A stretch of 64,000 nucleotides of DNA from MFD04580-c1 sp963702995 (GCA_963702995.1 OY969783.1:5022001-5086000), one strand, 5' to 3'; shown: positions 27,963 to 37,513, counted from the stretch's first letter. A program made the numbers and translations. Notes: generated from the letters alone by a model not told the origin.

Positions 27963-29819
27963 TCAGCTTTCGAGGATCGCTTCCTGCCGCTCGTGCGTGA
28001 ACTGGTTCATATAAAGGTCGCAGTAGTGGCCGCGTCGGCGGATGAGCGAATGGTGGTTGCCGTCCTCAATGATGCGGCCCTCCTCGACGACGAGGATGCG
28101 GCTTGCCGACCGGATCGTGGAGAGGCGGTGCGCGATCACGAAGCTGATCCGGTCGCGCAGGATCCGGTCGATCGCGGCCTGGATCGCGCGCTCCGTCTGC
28201 GTGTCCACTGAACTGGTCGCTTCGTCCATGACGAAGATCCGCGGGTCGGCGGTGATGGCGCGGGCCAGCGAGATCAGTTGCTTCTGACCGGTCGAGAGCT
28301 GGTTCCCACCCTCGCCCACCGTCGCGTCGTATTTGCCTTTTAGCAGTTCGATGAAGTCGTGCGCTTCCGTCAGTTTCGCCGCCCGGACAACCTCCTCGTC
28401 GGTCGCGGTCAGCTTCCCATACCGGATGTTCTCTTTCACCGTCCCGCTGAACAGGTAAGGCTGCTGCAGGACCATTCCCAGGTTCGACTGGAGCCACTGG
28501 AGCGACCGCTCGCGGTAATCGACGCCGTTGATCAGGATCTGGCCCGAAGTCGGCTCATAGAAGCGGCAGGCGAGGCCGACGATCGTGGTCTTGCCGGCGC
28601 CGGTCGGGCCGACGATGGCGATCGACTCACCCGCGCGGACGAACAGGTTGAACCCCGCGAGGACCGTTTGGCCCCCCTTATACGAGAAGCCGACATCGCG
28701 GAACTCGATCGAATGCACCCGCGCGTCCATCCCGTCGATCGCCACGTCGGGGCTGGCCGGCTTCGCGGCCTGCTGGCGAACCCGCTCGATCACCGCGGGT
28801 GAATCCTCGATCTGGACGTCTTCGTCCAGAAGGCTCTGGATCCGCTCGGCGGAGGCTTGCGCGCCTTGGATCTGGGTGATCGAATTGGTCAGCTCCTGCA
28901 CCGGGAACTGAATGAAGAAGACGAGCTGCAGGAAGGTGGCCAGCGCGCCCAGCGACAGTTGCCCGTGCATGACGCCTACGCCGCCGAACTTCAGCGCCAT
29001 CGCCGTGCCGATGCCGCAAACCGACAGCATCATCGGCCAAAATAGTGACGCGTAGATCGCGTTCCGCACCGCGTGGTCGTACATCGCCTGGGTGAGGCGC
29101 GAGAATTCTTCGGCGTCGCGTTCCTCGCGGACCATCGACTTGCTCGTCCGTACGCCGACGATGCCCTCGTTGAAGGCCGCCGTCGTCTGCGAGTTGGCCT
29201 TGCGGAGGGCGCGCGAGGTCTTAAGCAGCCGAACCTGGAAGTATCGGCTGATGACGACCAGCATCGGGGCGATGGTGATGACCACTAATGCCAGGCGCCA
29301 GGCGAGCAACGACATCAGCAGCACCGCTCCGCCAACCGCGCAGACGCCCCAGGCGAGGTCGAGGATCGACCAGGCCATGACGCGGGAGAGGTTCGAGCAG
29401 TCGCTGGTCATCCGAGCCATCAGCCAGCCGACGGCCTTGCGGTCGTAGTAGGAGAAGGGGAGGCGCTGGAGCTTCCCGAAACAAGTCTGGCGAATGTCGT
29501 AGCTGATCGCGACGGTGATGCGGCCCGCCACGGCGATGAATGTGAAGATGCAGACGGAGAACCCGAGGATCACGGCCGCATAGATCAGGATGTAGTTCCG
29601 CAGCTCCGCCGAAGCGCCCCGCTCGGTCACGGCGTCCACAATGCGGCCGGTCAGGAACGGCAGGCACATATCAAACGCCGAAACGCCCGCGCCCAGCCCC
29701 ATCACCGCGAAGATCTTCGCCCTGTGCGGCAGCGCGAACCGCAGCATCTTCCGCCATAGGGCGAAGTCCATCTTGCCGGTGAACACGTCCTCTTCCATCG
29801 CTTGCGCGCTCACGTTCAC
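27963..29819 (-). CDS. ABC exporter subunit (TM288-like, canonical ATP site)
   Basis: Fused six-helix transmembrane domain (type IV exporter; FALWRKMLRFALPHRAKIFA start) and a C-terminal ATPase: Walker A GPTGAGKTT, Q-loop LGMVLQQPYLFSGTV, signature LSTGQKQLISLARA, Walker B IFVMDEATSSVDTQ with the catalytic Glu, and switch His in VIAHRLSTIRSA. The partner at 29832-31694 lacks the catalytic Glu, so the two form an asymmetric heterodimer of the TM287/288 or LmrCD type. Substrates of such exporters include drugs, lipids and peptides; none can be inferred here. 12 bp separate the two genes. Confidence 0.92.
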   Translation of the reverse strand: MNVSAQAMEEDVFTGKMDFALWRKMLRFALPHRAKIFAVMGLGAGVSAFDMCLPFLTGRIVDAVTERGASAELRNYILIYAAVILGFSVCIFTFIAVAGRITVAISYDIRQTCFGKLQRLPFSYYDRKAVGWLMARMTSDCSNLSRVMAWSILDLAWGVCAVGGAVLLMSLLAWRLALVVITIAPMLVVISRYFQVRLLKTSRALRKANSQTTAAFNEGIVGVRTSKSMVREERDAEEFSRLTQAMYDHAVRNAIYASLFWPMMLSVCGIGTAMALKFGGVGVMHGQLSLGALATFLQLVFFIQFPVQELTNSITQIQGAQASAERIQSLLDEDVQIEDSPAVIERVRQQAAKPASPDVAIDGMDARVHSIEFRDVGFSYKGGQTVLAGFNLFVRAGESIAIVGPTGAGKTTIVGLACRFYEPTSGQILINGVDYRERSLQWLQSNLGMVLQQPYLFSGTVKENIRYGKLTATDEEVVRAAKLTEAHDFIELLKGKYDATVGEGGNQLSTGQKQLISLARAITADPRIFVMDEATSSVDTQTERAIQAAIDRILRDRISFVIAHRLSTIRSASRILVVEEGRIIEDGNHHSLIRRRGHYCDLYMNQFTHERQEAILES

Positions 29820-29831
29820 TCCCTCTACCGC

Positions 29832-31694
29832 TCAGAGCGATGGCCCGGCTGGCGCTACCGGCTCGGCGGCCGCGTCGTCCGCCATCTCCATCCGCAGGTC
29901 TTCGGCGAGCACGCCCTGGATGTACCAGAGCCGGCGATACAGCCCATCCTGCGCCACGAGCTCGTCATGCGTCCCGAGCTGGGTGATGCGGCCCTTCTCA
30001 AGGACGGCAATCTGGTCGGCGTGCATCAGTGTGGAGAGGCGATGCGCGATGATGATCACGGTCTGGCGGCCGCTCTGGCGACGCACCTGGTCGAGGATCG
30101 CGACTTCGGTGTTCGTATCAACGGCGCTCAGGGCGTCGTCGAGGATCAGGATCGGCGCTTCCTTCAACAGGGCGCGGGCGATCGCGGCCCGCTGGCGCTG
30201 GCCGCCGGAGAGCGTCACCCCGCGTTCGCCGATCATCGTATCGTACTTCGCGTCGAAGGATTCGATGGTCTCGTGAACAGCGGCCGCCTTGGCCGCGAGG
30301 ATCATCTCGTCGTCGGCCGCCGCATGGCGCCCGAGCTTGATGTTCTCCCGCAGCGTCTTGGAGTAGAGGAATGGCTCCTGAAGGACCACGCCGAACTGCT
30401 CGCGTACCTTCTTGCGGCCGAGTGATGTGAGTTCGACTCCGTCGAGCGTGATTGTCCCCTCATCGTAGTCGTACAATCGCAACAGCAGGTTCACGAGCGT
30501 CGATTTCCCCGCGCCCGATGGCCCCAGCAGCGCCAGCGTCTTCCCGGCGGGGATGGAGAGCGATACGTCCCGCAGCACCCATTTGTCGCCATGTTTGAAG
30601 CTGACGTGCGAGAGCTCCAGGTCCCCGCGCGCCCGGCCCGGCAGGGCGGCCGCCGGCGCGGGGGATGACTCTTCGGCGACGGACAACACCTCGTTGATTC
30701 GCCCGATCGCCACCAGCGTCTTGCCCAGCTCGGTCAGGACGCGGCCGACTTCGCGGATGGGCCAGATGAACATCTGCGCGTAGGAGACGAACGCGATCAT
30801 CGTGCCGATGGTCATCGTCCCCTTAGAGGCGCGCCACGCCCCGAGGAAAACGATCGTCGCGAACTGGACGAGGCAGAGCAGGTCCGAGGTTGACCAGTAG
30901 ACCGCCATCACCTTGAAGAGCTGCCAGTTCTTATCGCGATAGTCGCCGTTCTTCTTCGTGAAGCGGTCGATCTCGAACTCCTGTCGAGCGAACGCGCGGA
31001 CCACGCGGATGCCGGTCAGGTTTTCCTGGAGGGTCGCGGTCATGATGCCCTCGGCCTCCTCGGTCTTCTTGAAGACGCCTTGGACTTTTCGAAAGAAGAA
31101 GATCGCGAAGAGGATGATGACCGGCATGAACGCGGTCGCCGCGAGGGCCATCTTCCAATCCAGCCACAGCAGGATCGGGAAGCCGATGGCGATCCGCGAG
31201 CACGCCTGCGCGATCTGGATGACCTGCTCGCGGTAGAAGAGGCGGACGGTATCGACGTCGCTCGTACATCGCTGGACGATGTCGCCTGTCTGAACCTTGT
31301 CGTGCCAGGACATCGGCAGATGGCCGAGGTGCCGCGCCAGACGGTCGCGAAGCGATCGGGCGATCGACTCGCTGGCGATGCCCGAAAGGCGGCCCTGGAG
31401 GCTCATAAAGGCCGCGGCGGCCGCCGTAACCACGGTCGCCGTGAGGGCGACCAGCGTCAACGTCGGCCCCGTCCCCCAGGCGTTGCGATGATCCGCGAGG
31501 AACCGGGCGGGCGCCGAGAGGTTCGTCACGGGATGATCGACGATCACCCCGTCGATCGTCGCACGGGTGATCAGCGGCGTGAGGTAGAGCGTCCCGACAC
31601 CGACGAACATCGCCACCAGCGCCGCAACGTAGCGGCCGCGATGGCCTTCCATCAGCTTCCAGAGCGTTCTGAGGTTTTTCGGCGGTATCGCCAT
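29832..31694 (-). CDS. ABC exporter subunit (TM287-like, degenerate ATP site)
   Basis: Start ATG at 31694 (MAIPPKNLRTLWKLMEGHRG); a longer frame exists but looks non-coding. Transmembrane domain then ATPase: Walker A GPSGAGKST, Q-loop FGVVLQEPFLYSKTL, signature LSGGQRQRAAIARA, Walker B ILILDDALSAVD and HRLSTLMHADQ. The residue after the Walker B Asp is Asp instead of Glu, the hallmark of the non-hydrolysing site in heterodimeric exporters. It is upstream of and coupled with the canonical subunit. Confidence 0.92.
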   Translation of the reverse strand: MAIPPKNLRTLWKLMEGHRGRYVAALVAMFVGVGTLYLTPLITRATIDGVIVDHPVTNLSAPARFLADHRNAWGTGPTLTLVALTATVVTAAAAAFMSLQGRLSGIASESIARSLRDRLARHLGHLPMSWHDKVQTGDIVQRCTSDVDTVRLFYREQVIQIAQACSRIAIGFPILLWLDWKMALAATAFMPVIILFAIFFFRKVQGVFKKTEEAEGIMTATLQENLTGIRVVRAFARQEFEIDRFTKKNGDYRDKNWQLFKVMAVYWSTSDLLCLVQFATIVFLGAWRASKGTMTIGTMIAFVSYAQMFIWPIREVGRVLTELGKTLVAIGRINEVLSVAEESSPAPAAALPGRARGDLELSHVSFKHGDKWVLRDVSLSIPAGKTLALLGPSGAGKSTLVNLLLRLYDYDEGTITLDGVELTSLGRKKVREQFGVVLQEPFLYSKTLRENIKLGRHAAADDEMILAAKAAAVHETIESFDAKYDTMIGERGVTLSGGQRQRAAIARALLKEAPILILDDALSAVDTNTEVAILDQVRRQSGRQTVIIIAHRLSTLMHADQIAVLEKGRITQLGTHDELVAQDGLYRRLWYIQGVLAEDLRMEMADDAAAEPVAPAGPSL

Positions 31695-31814
31695 AGAGGA
31701 TTGCCGATCGCGGACGAGAAGCCTCGTGCCGGCTCTCACAAACTCCGCCGTACGCGCGCAAGACGGCCTCGTGGGCCGCTCCATCTGAATCAGCGGGTGC
31801 GCTCGCGAATCAAA

Positions 31815-31886
31815 GTGCCGCCGGTGCCCTCACCGGCGGTCTTGCCGACGACGCAAAGGGCCCGCCGGTGAGGGCACCGGCGGCAC
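31815..31886. repeat. Perfect 25-bp inverted repeat
   Basis: GTGCCGCCGGTGCCCTCACC then GGCGG (31815-31839) and its exact complement (31862-31886) enclose a 22-base loop. It sits upstream of the ABC exporter genes and between them and the convergent DUF1697 gene. No T run follows on either strand, so it is more likely a repeat element or attenuator than a terminator. Confidence 0.7.
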
Positions 31887-32056
31887 GTCGGATGGCATCG
31901 CCGCATCCGCAATCTTGCCGGAACGGAGCATGAGGTTGTCGCCGTCACGAGCCCATTCCCCCGTAAGACGGTCGAGCCTAACCTTTTTCGACGGGAGAGC
32001 GAAAAACATCGGATTGATCCTCTGGCAACCCCTTCGTAAATTTGCGCTCCCGGGCC

Positions 32057-32572
32057 TCACTCCCCGTTCGACGCCAGTGCAATCAATCTTGCGATCGTGT
32101 TCATGTTCCGAGCGGTGCCGGCTTTCGCGGCCGGGATCTTGAGCTTGGATTGTCCCATCCCGCCGCCGTAATAGACGTAGATCTCTCGAACGCCCAGACG
32201 GAACTCCTCATCAACCGCGCCGCGGGCCTGCGTCAGGGCGTCGATCGGCGGCGGCCCGTCGAGAAAGATCGCGGCCGTCTGATTCGCCGGAGCGGTGGGG
32301 AACGGGTTTGCCACCAGGATCGCTCGCATCTCGGCTGCCGTTCGAACGACGACGGCGACGGGCTTGCCCGCGAATTGGAGGAGGCGCGCTTCGATCGCCG
32401 CTTTGACAGCTTTTTCCGAAGCGTCGCTGGTGAAGATCACGTTCCCGCTGGCGATGTAGGTTGTGACCGAGGCAAAGCCGACTTCCTCGCACATCGCCTT
32501 GAGCTCCGACATCGGGAGCTTCCCCGTCCCACCAACGTTGACGGCCCGAAGCAGGGCGATGTATCGGGTCAT
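32057..32572 (-). CDS. DUF1697-family protein
   Basis: Family pattern is complete: MTRYIALLRAVNVGGTGKLP, MSELKAMCEEVGFASVTTYI, ASGNVIF, then a C-terminal IYVYYGGGMGQSKLKIPAAK and TARNMNTIARLIALA. About 171 residues, normal. Biochemical role unknown. It stands alone; the upstream region carries a palindromic repeat (about 32755-32812). Confidence 0.9.
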   Translation of the reverse strand: MTRYIALLRAVNVGGTGKLPMSELKAMCEEVGFASVTTYIASGNVIFTSDASEKAVKAAIEARLLQFAGKPVAVVVRTAAEMRAILVANPFPTAPANQTAAIFLDGPPPIDALTQARGAVDEEFRLGVREIYVYYGGGMGQSKLKIPAAKAGTARNMNTIARLIALASNGE

Positions 32573-32754
32573 GTTGACGAAGTAAAAGTCGGCGGCCGCG
32601 CGCTCCAGGCCATGGGCTTAAGCCAGACACGCTCCCCTGGGAGGTCAGCAATCGATAACTGAAACAACTTGAAAACGTCAAGGCGATGGGCCGCAGGGGT
32701 GCGAGAAAGCGAGTGGCGGGCGTTCCTCAACTGTTCAGACTTCTGTACCTGTGA

Positions 32755-32812
32755 ACGCCGAGGTCCTCGTCGGCTCAACACAAAAGGCCGACTCGGACGG
32801 CGGCGTTGCCAG
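32755..32812. repeat. GC-rich palindromic interspersed repeat, copy 2
   Basis: AACGCCGAGGTCCTCGTCGG, CTCAACACAAAAGGCCGACT, CGGACGGCGGCGTT: the same stem-loop as copies at 9550 and 45017, with point differences. Lies in the 350-bp gap between DUF1697 and the SDR gene, which holds no other recognisable feature. Confidence 0.6.
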
Positions 32813-32922
32813 GAAGGGTTGAGCGCCGCCCTGTGGCCACGATATCTTTTGTGTTAGGAATGGGCTCAGGTGACGTGGTCGGCACCGGTGATGCGGTCGA
32901 GACAGGGGTGCTCGGAGGCGGC

Positions 32923-33678
32923 ATGGGTGATCAAGTGACGAAGCGTGTCGCACTGGTGACGGGAGCCTCGCGCGGGCTAGGGTCGGCCATCGCCCGGGAG
33001 TTGGCCAGCCGAGGCGTTGCTGTCGCGGTGAACTACTTCGGAAGCGCCGAGCGGGCGGCCGCGGTTGTGGCGTCCATCCGCGGCGCCGGCGGGACGGCCG
33101 AGGCCTTCGGTGGGGACGTTCGCGACGAGAAGACGGTCGCCGAGATGGTCCGGTCGGTCGAGGCGAAGCTCGGCCGCATCAGCATCCTGGTCCCTAACGC
33201 GACGGGGCCGCAGCCGTTTATGAAGCTCGAGGCACTCAACTGGCGCGCGATGCTGGACCAGCTCGAGTTCTTCGTCAAGAGCCCGATGCTGCTGGCGCAG
33301 GCCGTGGTGCCGGGGATGAAGGCGGCCCGGTTCGGGCGGATCATCCAGATCGGATCGGAAGTGTTCGAGAAGGGCGTGCCCGAATTCTCGAACTACGTCT
33401 CGGCGAAGGGGGCACAGCTTGGCCTGACGCGCTCGTGGGCGATGGAACTGGCGGCCTTCGGCATCACGGTCAACCAGGTCTCCCCCGGATGGATCCCAAC
33501 CGAGCGGCACGCCGGCGATTCGCAGGCGTCGAAGGACGCCTACGCCGCGGCCGTTCCGTTGCGTCGGATGGGCAAGCCGGAGGACGTGGCGGCCGCGGTG
33601 GCGTACCTCGCGTCCGACGCGGCCGGCTTCATCACCGGGCAAAAGCTGTCGGTCAACGGGGGGAACAGCCTTGAGTAA
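32923..33678 (+). CDS. Short-chain dehydrogenase/reductase (SDR, FabG-like)
   Basis: ATG at 32923 (MGDQVTKRVALVTGASRGLG). Classical SDR: cofactor motif TGASRGLG, DVRDEKTV, VPNATGP in place of NNAG, catalytic IQIGSEVF with Ser and YVSAK, then SPGWIPTERHAGDSQ and a C-terminal GFITGQKLSVNGGNSLE. NAD(P)-dependent; substrate unknown, closest in style to 3-oxoacyl-ACP reductase or sugar dehydrogenases. Followed 85 bp later by a beta-propeller gene on the same strand. Confidence 0.88.
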   Translation: MGDQVTKRVALVTGASRGLGSAIARELASRGVAVAVNYFGSAERAAAVVASIRGAGGTAEAFGGDVRDEKTVAEMVRSVEAKLGRISILVPNATGPQPFMKLEALNWRAMLDQLEFFVKSPMLLAQAVVPGMKAARFGRIIQIGSEVFEKGVPEFSNYVSAKGAQLGLTRSWAMELAAFGITVNQVSPGWIPTERHAGDSQASKDAYAAAVPLRRMGKPEDVAAAVAYLASDAAGFITGQKLSVNGGNSLE

Positions 33679-33763
33679 TGCCGGGTGCCGCCACGGAACG
33701 GCTCGGCCGCCGCGTGGCGGGCTACGTCACTCAAACCTTGGTTTTGTCTTGGAGGGTTCCCTG

Positions 33764-34780
33764 ATGCACCGCTCGACTGCTCGCCTTCGGGCGTCCGCGT
33801 TGTTTATGGTCGGATGTGCCGCGGCGGCCTGGGTCGCCATGCCCTTCCGTGCCACGGCCGCGGAGAGCCCCAAGGCCGCCGACGCGCCGAAGACCGCGGC
33901 GGCCGCCGGCCCGCATCAGGAGTCGGCCACCGGGATCACGCACGCCTTCCTGGCGCTGGGGGGCGAGACGTACATCATGAAGGAAGACGGGACGGTCGCC
34001 TGGACCTACCCGGCCAACACGCGGGACGGCTTTGTCCTGCCGAACGGCAACGTGCTGCTCGCCGTCTCCAAGAACAAGGAGTTCCCCGGCGGCGGGGCCG
34101 TCGAAGTGACGCCTGCCGGGCAGGTCGTCTTTTCCTACAAGGGGACGCAGTCCGAGGTGAACACCGTCCAGGCGCTGGGCGACGGGCACTACATGCTGAC
34201 CGAGGCGGGCGACAAGCCGCGCGTTTTGGAGGTCGATAAGGAGGGGAAGATCACCCACGAGGTGGCGATCCAGGCCCAGGTGGCCAATCACCATCTCCAA
34301 ACCCGGATGTCCCGCAAGCTGGCCAACGGCAATTACCTCGTCCCGCAGCTTCTGGACAAGATGGTCCGGGAATACACGCCGGAGGGGAAGATCGTCTGGG
34401 AGGCGCACACGCCGGATGAGCCGAAGGAGAGCTGGCCCTTCACCGCCATTCGCCTTGCGAATGGGAACACCCTGGTCACCTGCACGCACGGGCTGCATGT
34501 GGTCGAGTTCGACAAGGAGGCAAAAATCGTCTGGCAGCTCACCAACGCGGACCTGCCCGAGGCGCTCCTGAAAGACCCGTGCGGCGCTCAGCGGCTTGCC
34601 AACGGAAACACCGTCATCTGCAGCTACGGCCAATCCACGCCCGGCAAGGTGAAGTTGCTCGAGGTGACCCCGGAGAAGAAGCTCGTCTGGACCTACACCG
34701 ACGATAAGAAGCACGGGATCCACGAAGTGCAGATCCTCGAAAAGGGTGGGACGCCTTCGGAGGCGACGCCGTTGAAGTGA
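33764..34780 (+). CDS. Secreted beta-propeller protein (arylsulfotransferase-like/PQQ-like repeats)
   Basis: ATG at 33764 behind GGAGGG; signal peptide (ASALFMVGCAAAAWVAMPFR then ATAAE). The rest is a series of ~45-residue propeller blades, each with a pattern such as LPNGNVLLAVSKNKEF, LANGNYLVPQLLDKMVREY, LANGNTLVTCTHGLHVVEFD and LANGNTVICSYGQ. The repeated NGN-(T/Y)L motif is typical of planctomycete six-bladed propellers related to arylsulfotransferase and PQQ-like repeats. No heme or catalytic site seen. Probably periplasmic; role unknown. Confidence 0.82.
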   Translation: MHRSTARLRASALFMVGCAAAAWVAMPFRATAAESPKAADAPKTAAAAGPHQESATGITHAFLALGGETYIMKEDGTVAWTYPANTRDGFVLPNGNVLLAVSKNKEFPGGGAVEVTPAGQVVFSYKGTQSEVNTVQALGDGHYMLTEAGDKPRVLEVDKEGKITHEVAIQAQVANHHLQTRMSRKLANGNYLVPQLLDKMVREYTPEGKIVWEAHTPDEPKESWPFTAIRLANGNTLVTCTHGLHVVEFDKEAKIVWQLTNADLPEALLKDPCGAQRLANGNTVICSYGQSTPGKVKLLEVTPEKKLVWTYTDDKKHGIHEVQILEKGGTPSEATPLK

Positions 34781-35143
34781 CGTCGGAACGTGAGGGAGGC
34801 AATCGGTGAAGGCACAGGCGCTCCCTCTCGAGACAACCGAACATCGTGCTGTAATGAGAGCGATCAAACGGGCCGCGCCCGTTAGGAAGCGGTCCCCAAC
34901 CCCTCCTGCTCAAGCCGAGCCGGCGACGGACGCCCCGCGGCCGGGCAGCCCAACCGCTCCCTCACCACGGTCGCGGCTCGCGGGGCATCGCGCGGGTGAA
35001 CGAGCCGCACCCGCGCGGAAGCGGGACTTGCCACACGCGAGCGGCGGCCGTTCGTTGAACACCAGTCGCCGAGAATGGCCACCGCCCGCTAGCTCGCCGG
35101 CGCGGCTCGTTGAAGCGGTCACGGGTCTGATTGCCCAGGAGGA
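34781..35143. other. GC-rich intergenic region, no confident gene
   Basis: A plus-strand frame at 34806-35147 is open but Pro/Arg-rich and overlaps the sulfatase start, so it is not called. The motif GCGCCCGTTAGGAAGCGG at about 34875-34892 recurs in altered form near 45175 and, inverted, near 42228, suggesting another short interspersed repeat. No terminator or promoter could be assigned. Confidence 0.45.
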
Positions 35144-36763
35144 ATGATGTTTCGCAATACGATCGGCTTGGCCAAGCTTTGGACGCTCTGCGCGATCGTC
35201 GCGTTGACGGCCGCGCGTGCGTTGGCGGCCGACGCGCCGACGCGGCCGCCGAACATCCTGTACATCATGTCCGACGACCATGCGGCCCATGCCCTGAGCT
35301 GTTACGGCAGCCGCATCAACAGCACGCCGAACCTGGACCGGATCGCGAACGAGGGCGTTCGCCTGGACCGCTGTTTTGTCACCAACTCGATCTGCACGCC
35401 CAGCCGCGCCACGATCTTGACGGGCAAGTACAGCCACCTGAACGGCGTCCCCGTCTTTAACCGTTTTGATGGCTCGCAGCCGACGGTCGCAAAGTACCTT
35501 CAGGCGCGCGGCTATTACACGGGGATGCTCGGGAAGTGGCATCTGGGGAGCGACCCGACGGGCTTCGACAAGTGGACGATCCTCCCCGGGCAGGGGGCCT
35601 ACTTTGACCCGACGTTCATCGAGCCGGGCGGCCGCCGGGTCGTGAACGGCTATGTGACGGACATCATCACCGACATGGCGATCGATTTTCTGAAGGAGCG
35701 GCCGAAGGACAAGCCGTTCTTTCTGATGTGCCACCACAAGGCGCCGCATCGATCGTGGGAGCCGGACGACCGGCATCGGGCGATGTTTGAAGGCAAGACG
35801 ATCCCCGAGCCGTCCACCCTGCGAGATGACTATTCCACCCGGACCGACGCAATTCACGAGAATCGCCAGCGCGTCTTCGACGACCTGACGCGGCGCGACC
35901 TGAAGCTGACGCCGCCGTCGAACCTCGTCGGGCCGGAGCGGCAGCAATGGCTCGGCGTCAAGCCCACCGAGGTGGATACGGTCGTCAACGGCGTGAAGAA
36001 GACGCTGACCGGTGAAGCCCTGAACGCCTGGAAGTACCAGCGCTACCTGCAGGATTACCTCGCCTGCGTGCAGTCGATCGACGACAACGTCGGCCGCCTT
36101 CTTGACTGGGTGGACAAGAACGGATTGCGCGACAATACGGTGATCATCTACACGAGCGACCAGGGCTTTTTCCTGGGCGATCACGGGCTGTTCGACAAGC
36201 GGTTCATGTACGAGCAGTCGCTGCGGATGCCGTTCATCGCGCGGTGGCCGGGCGTGATCCACCCGGGGGCTGTCTCTGATGCGATGGCGATCAATGCCGA
36301 CTTCGCGCCGACGTTCCTGGAGATCGCCGGAGCCCCGCCGGCCGCCGACATGCAGGGGCGCAGCCTGGTGCCGGCGATGACCGGCAAGCCGCCGGCCGAC
36401 TGGCGAACGAGCATGTACTACCGGTACTACCACGACCCGGGCGATCACAACACCCGCGCCCACTACGGCGTGCGGACATTGACGCACAAGCTGATCTGCT
36501 TCTGGAAGAAAGATCAGTGGGAGATGTACGACCTTCGGAACGACCCCGACGAGCTGCACAATCTCTACAATGACCCCGCCCAGAAGGAAACGGTCGAGCA
36601 ACTGAAGACCGAGCTGTATCGGCTCAAGAAGGAGCTGAAGGACGACGATCAGTTCGCCAACGAACAGCCGGTAAACGGCGTGGACGGCGGCGTCGGTGGC
36701 GGCGTCCGCCGCGGGGCGGGCCGGGCGACACAGCCGGCCAGGCCGGCGCCGAAGCGCGAATGA
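35144..36763 (+). CDS. Secreted sulfatase (S1 family)
   Basis: ATG at 35144 behind AGGAGGA; signal peptide (LWTLCAIVALTAARALA). Sulfatase core: NILYIMSDDHAAHALSCYGS with the metal-binding Asp pair, the formylglycine motif CTPSRATILTGKYSHLNGVP with Cys84 modified to formylglycine, GKWHLGSDPTGFDKW, and the late YTSDQGFFLGDHGLFDKRFM. 539 residues, normal. CTPSR sulfatases need a formylglycine-generating enzyme elsewhere in the genome. It removes sulfate esters from polysaccharides or glycans in the periplasm, a planctomycete speciality. The C-terminal tail (VGGGVRRGAGRATQPARPAP) is low-complexity. Confidence 0.93.
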   Translation: MMFRNTIGLAKLWTLCAIVALTAARALAADAPTRPPNILYIMSDDHAAHALSCYGSRINSTPNLDRIANEGVRLDRCFVTNSICTPSRATILTGKYSHLNGVPVFNRFDGSQPTVAKYLQARGYYTGMLGKWHLGSDPTGFDKWTILPGQGAYFDPTFIEPGGRRVVNGYVTDIITDMAIDFLKERPKDKPFFLMCHHKAPHRSWEPDDRHRAMFEGKTIPEPSTLRDDYSTRTDAIHENRQRVFDDLTRRDLKLTPPSNLVGPERQQWLGVKPTEVDTVVNGVKKTLTGEALNAWKYQRYLQDYLACVQSIDDNVGRLLDWVDKNGLRDNTVIIYTSDQGFFLGDHGLFDKRFMYEQSLRMPFIARWPGVIHPGAVSDAMAINADFAPTFLEIAGAPPAADMQGRSLVPAMTGKPPADWRTSMYYRYYHDPGDHNTRAHYGVRTLTHKLICFWKKDQWEMYDLRNDPDELHNLYNDPAQKETVEQLKTELYRLKKELKDDDQFANEQPVNGVDGGVGGGVRRGAGRATQPARPAPKRE

Positions 36764-36867
36764 TCGCGCCGGTTCTGCGAAAGAGCTTGAACGCCGGGTG
36801 ACGCGTCGTCGCTCAGGCTCGCCGAGGGACACCATCTGGGGGCGGCGCGATTCTCGGAAATCAGCGG

Positions 36868-37209
36868 ATGCCCCGGATCGACGAACCACTCACTCTCGGC
36901 TATGCGCCGCGACCGGCGAGGCGGCCATGGTCAAGGCTGGCCGTGGGGTCGTTCGTCGTCGCGATCCTAAACTGGGTTTGCCCGTTCATGGCGGGGACGA
37001 CCGGGGCGTCGATCAACGGATCGGCCCGGCCCTGGCGATCATGGCTTTCGGCGGACGCGCAACTGATGTTCGCGGCCGCGACACTGATCGCGAGCGCCTG
37101 CGCCGTGCTCACTTTCTTCCGCAGGTCCTACCGCCGGCGCGGGGTGGCGCTGGCATGGGTCGCGCTGGCATTGAGTGCGGCCAAGATGGGCCTGGCCTCG
37201 TCACCGTGA
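36868..37209 (+). CDS. Small membrane protein, unknown
   Basis: 113 residues: an N-terminal basic region (YAPRPARRPWSRLAVGSF) and three hydrophobic segments around VVAILNWVCPFMAGTTGA, LMFAAATLIASACAVLTFF and VALAWVALALSAAKMGLA. The length, basic start and Ala-rich helices fit the many unannotated small membrane proteins in planctomycetes. No family recognised. It lies 104 bp after the sulfatase. Confidence 0.6.
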   Translation: MPRIDEPLTLGYAPRPARRPWSRLAVGSFVVAILNWVCPFMAGTTGASINGSARPWRSWLSADAQLMFAAATLIASACAVLTFFRRSYRRRGVALAWVALALSAAKMGLASSP

Positions 37210-37288
37210 ACGTGGCGGCCGCATGGCGGACGGCACGTCATCCTTGCCTTCTGAAAAAGCGGCATCGCACGGCCGATTATCAACGCAC

Positions 37289-37513
37289 TCACGCATACCC
37301 AAGCGGCTCGATTCCGACGACTTCGCTGTGGTTCAAGCGGTGCAGGCCCCCGCGGCGGCCGACCCAGGCGCCATCCGCGGTGGGGTTGAAGCCGGCATGG
37401 ATGAGGAAGGACCGAACCGTCCCCTCGCCCACACTCGCGCCGTCGGCGGTCCGGAGGTTGGCGGCGACTTTTCCGAGGTCGATTTTCACTTTCACGGGCT
37501 CGTCGGGGTTCAT
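37289..37513 (-). CDS. Small conserved-looking hypothetical protein
   Basis: From ATG at 37513 the product is MNPDEPVKVKIDLGKVAANL, RTADGASVGEGTVRSFLIHA, GFNPTADGAWVGRRGGLHRL and a short end. It has a clear beta-type alternation and Gly-rich turns. The open frame extends to 37636, but the extra N-terminal part looks less natural. No family recognised. Confidence 0.5.
   Translation of the reverse strand: MNPDEPVKVKIDLGKVAANLRTADGASVGEGTVRSFLIHAGFNPTADGAWVGRRGGLHRLNHSEVVGIEPLGYA

Noticed and set aside
34806..35147. Plus-strand frame before the sulfatase
   Set aside because: Pro/Arg-rich, no ribosome binding site, overlaps the sulfatase start. Treated as non-coding.
34910..36889. 659-codon minus-strand frame opposite the sulfatase
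   Set aside because: The plus strand encodes a full sulfatase with the CTPSR motif; the antisense frame is low-complexity and Arg/Val-rich.
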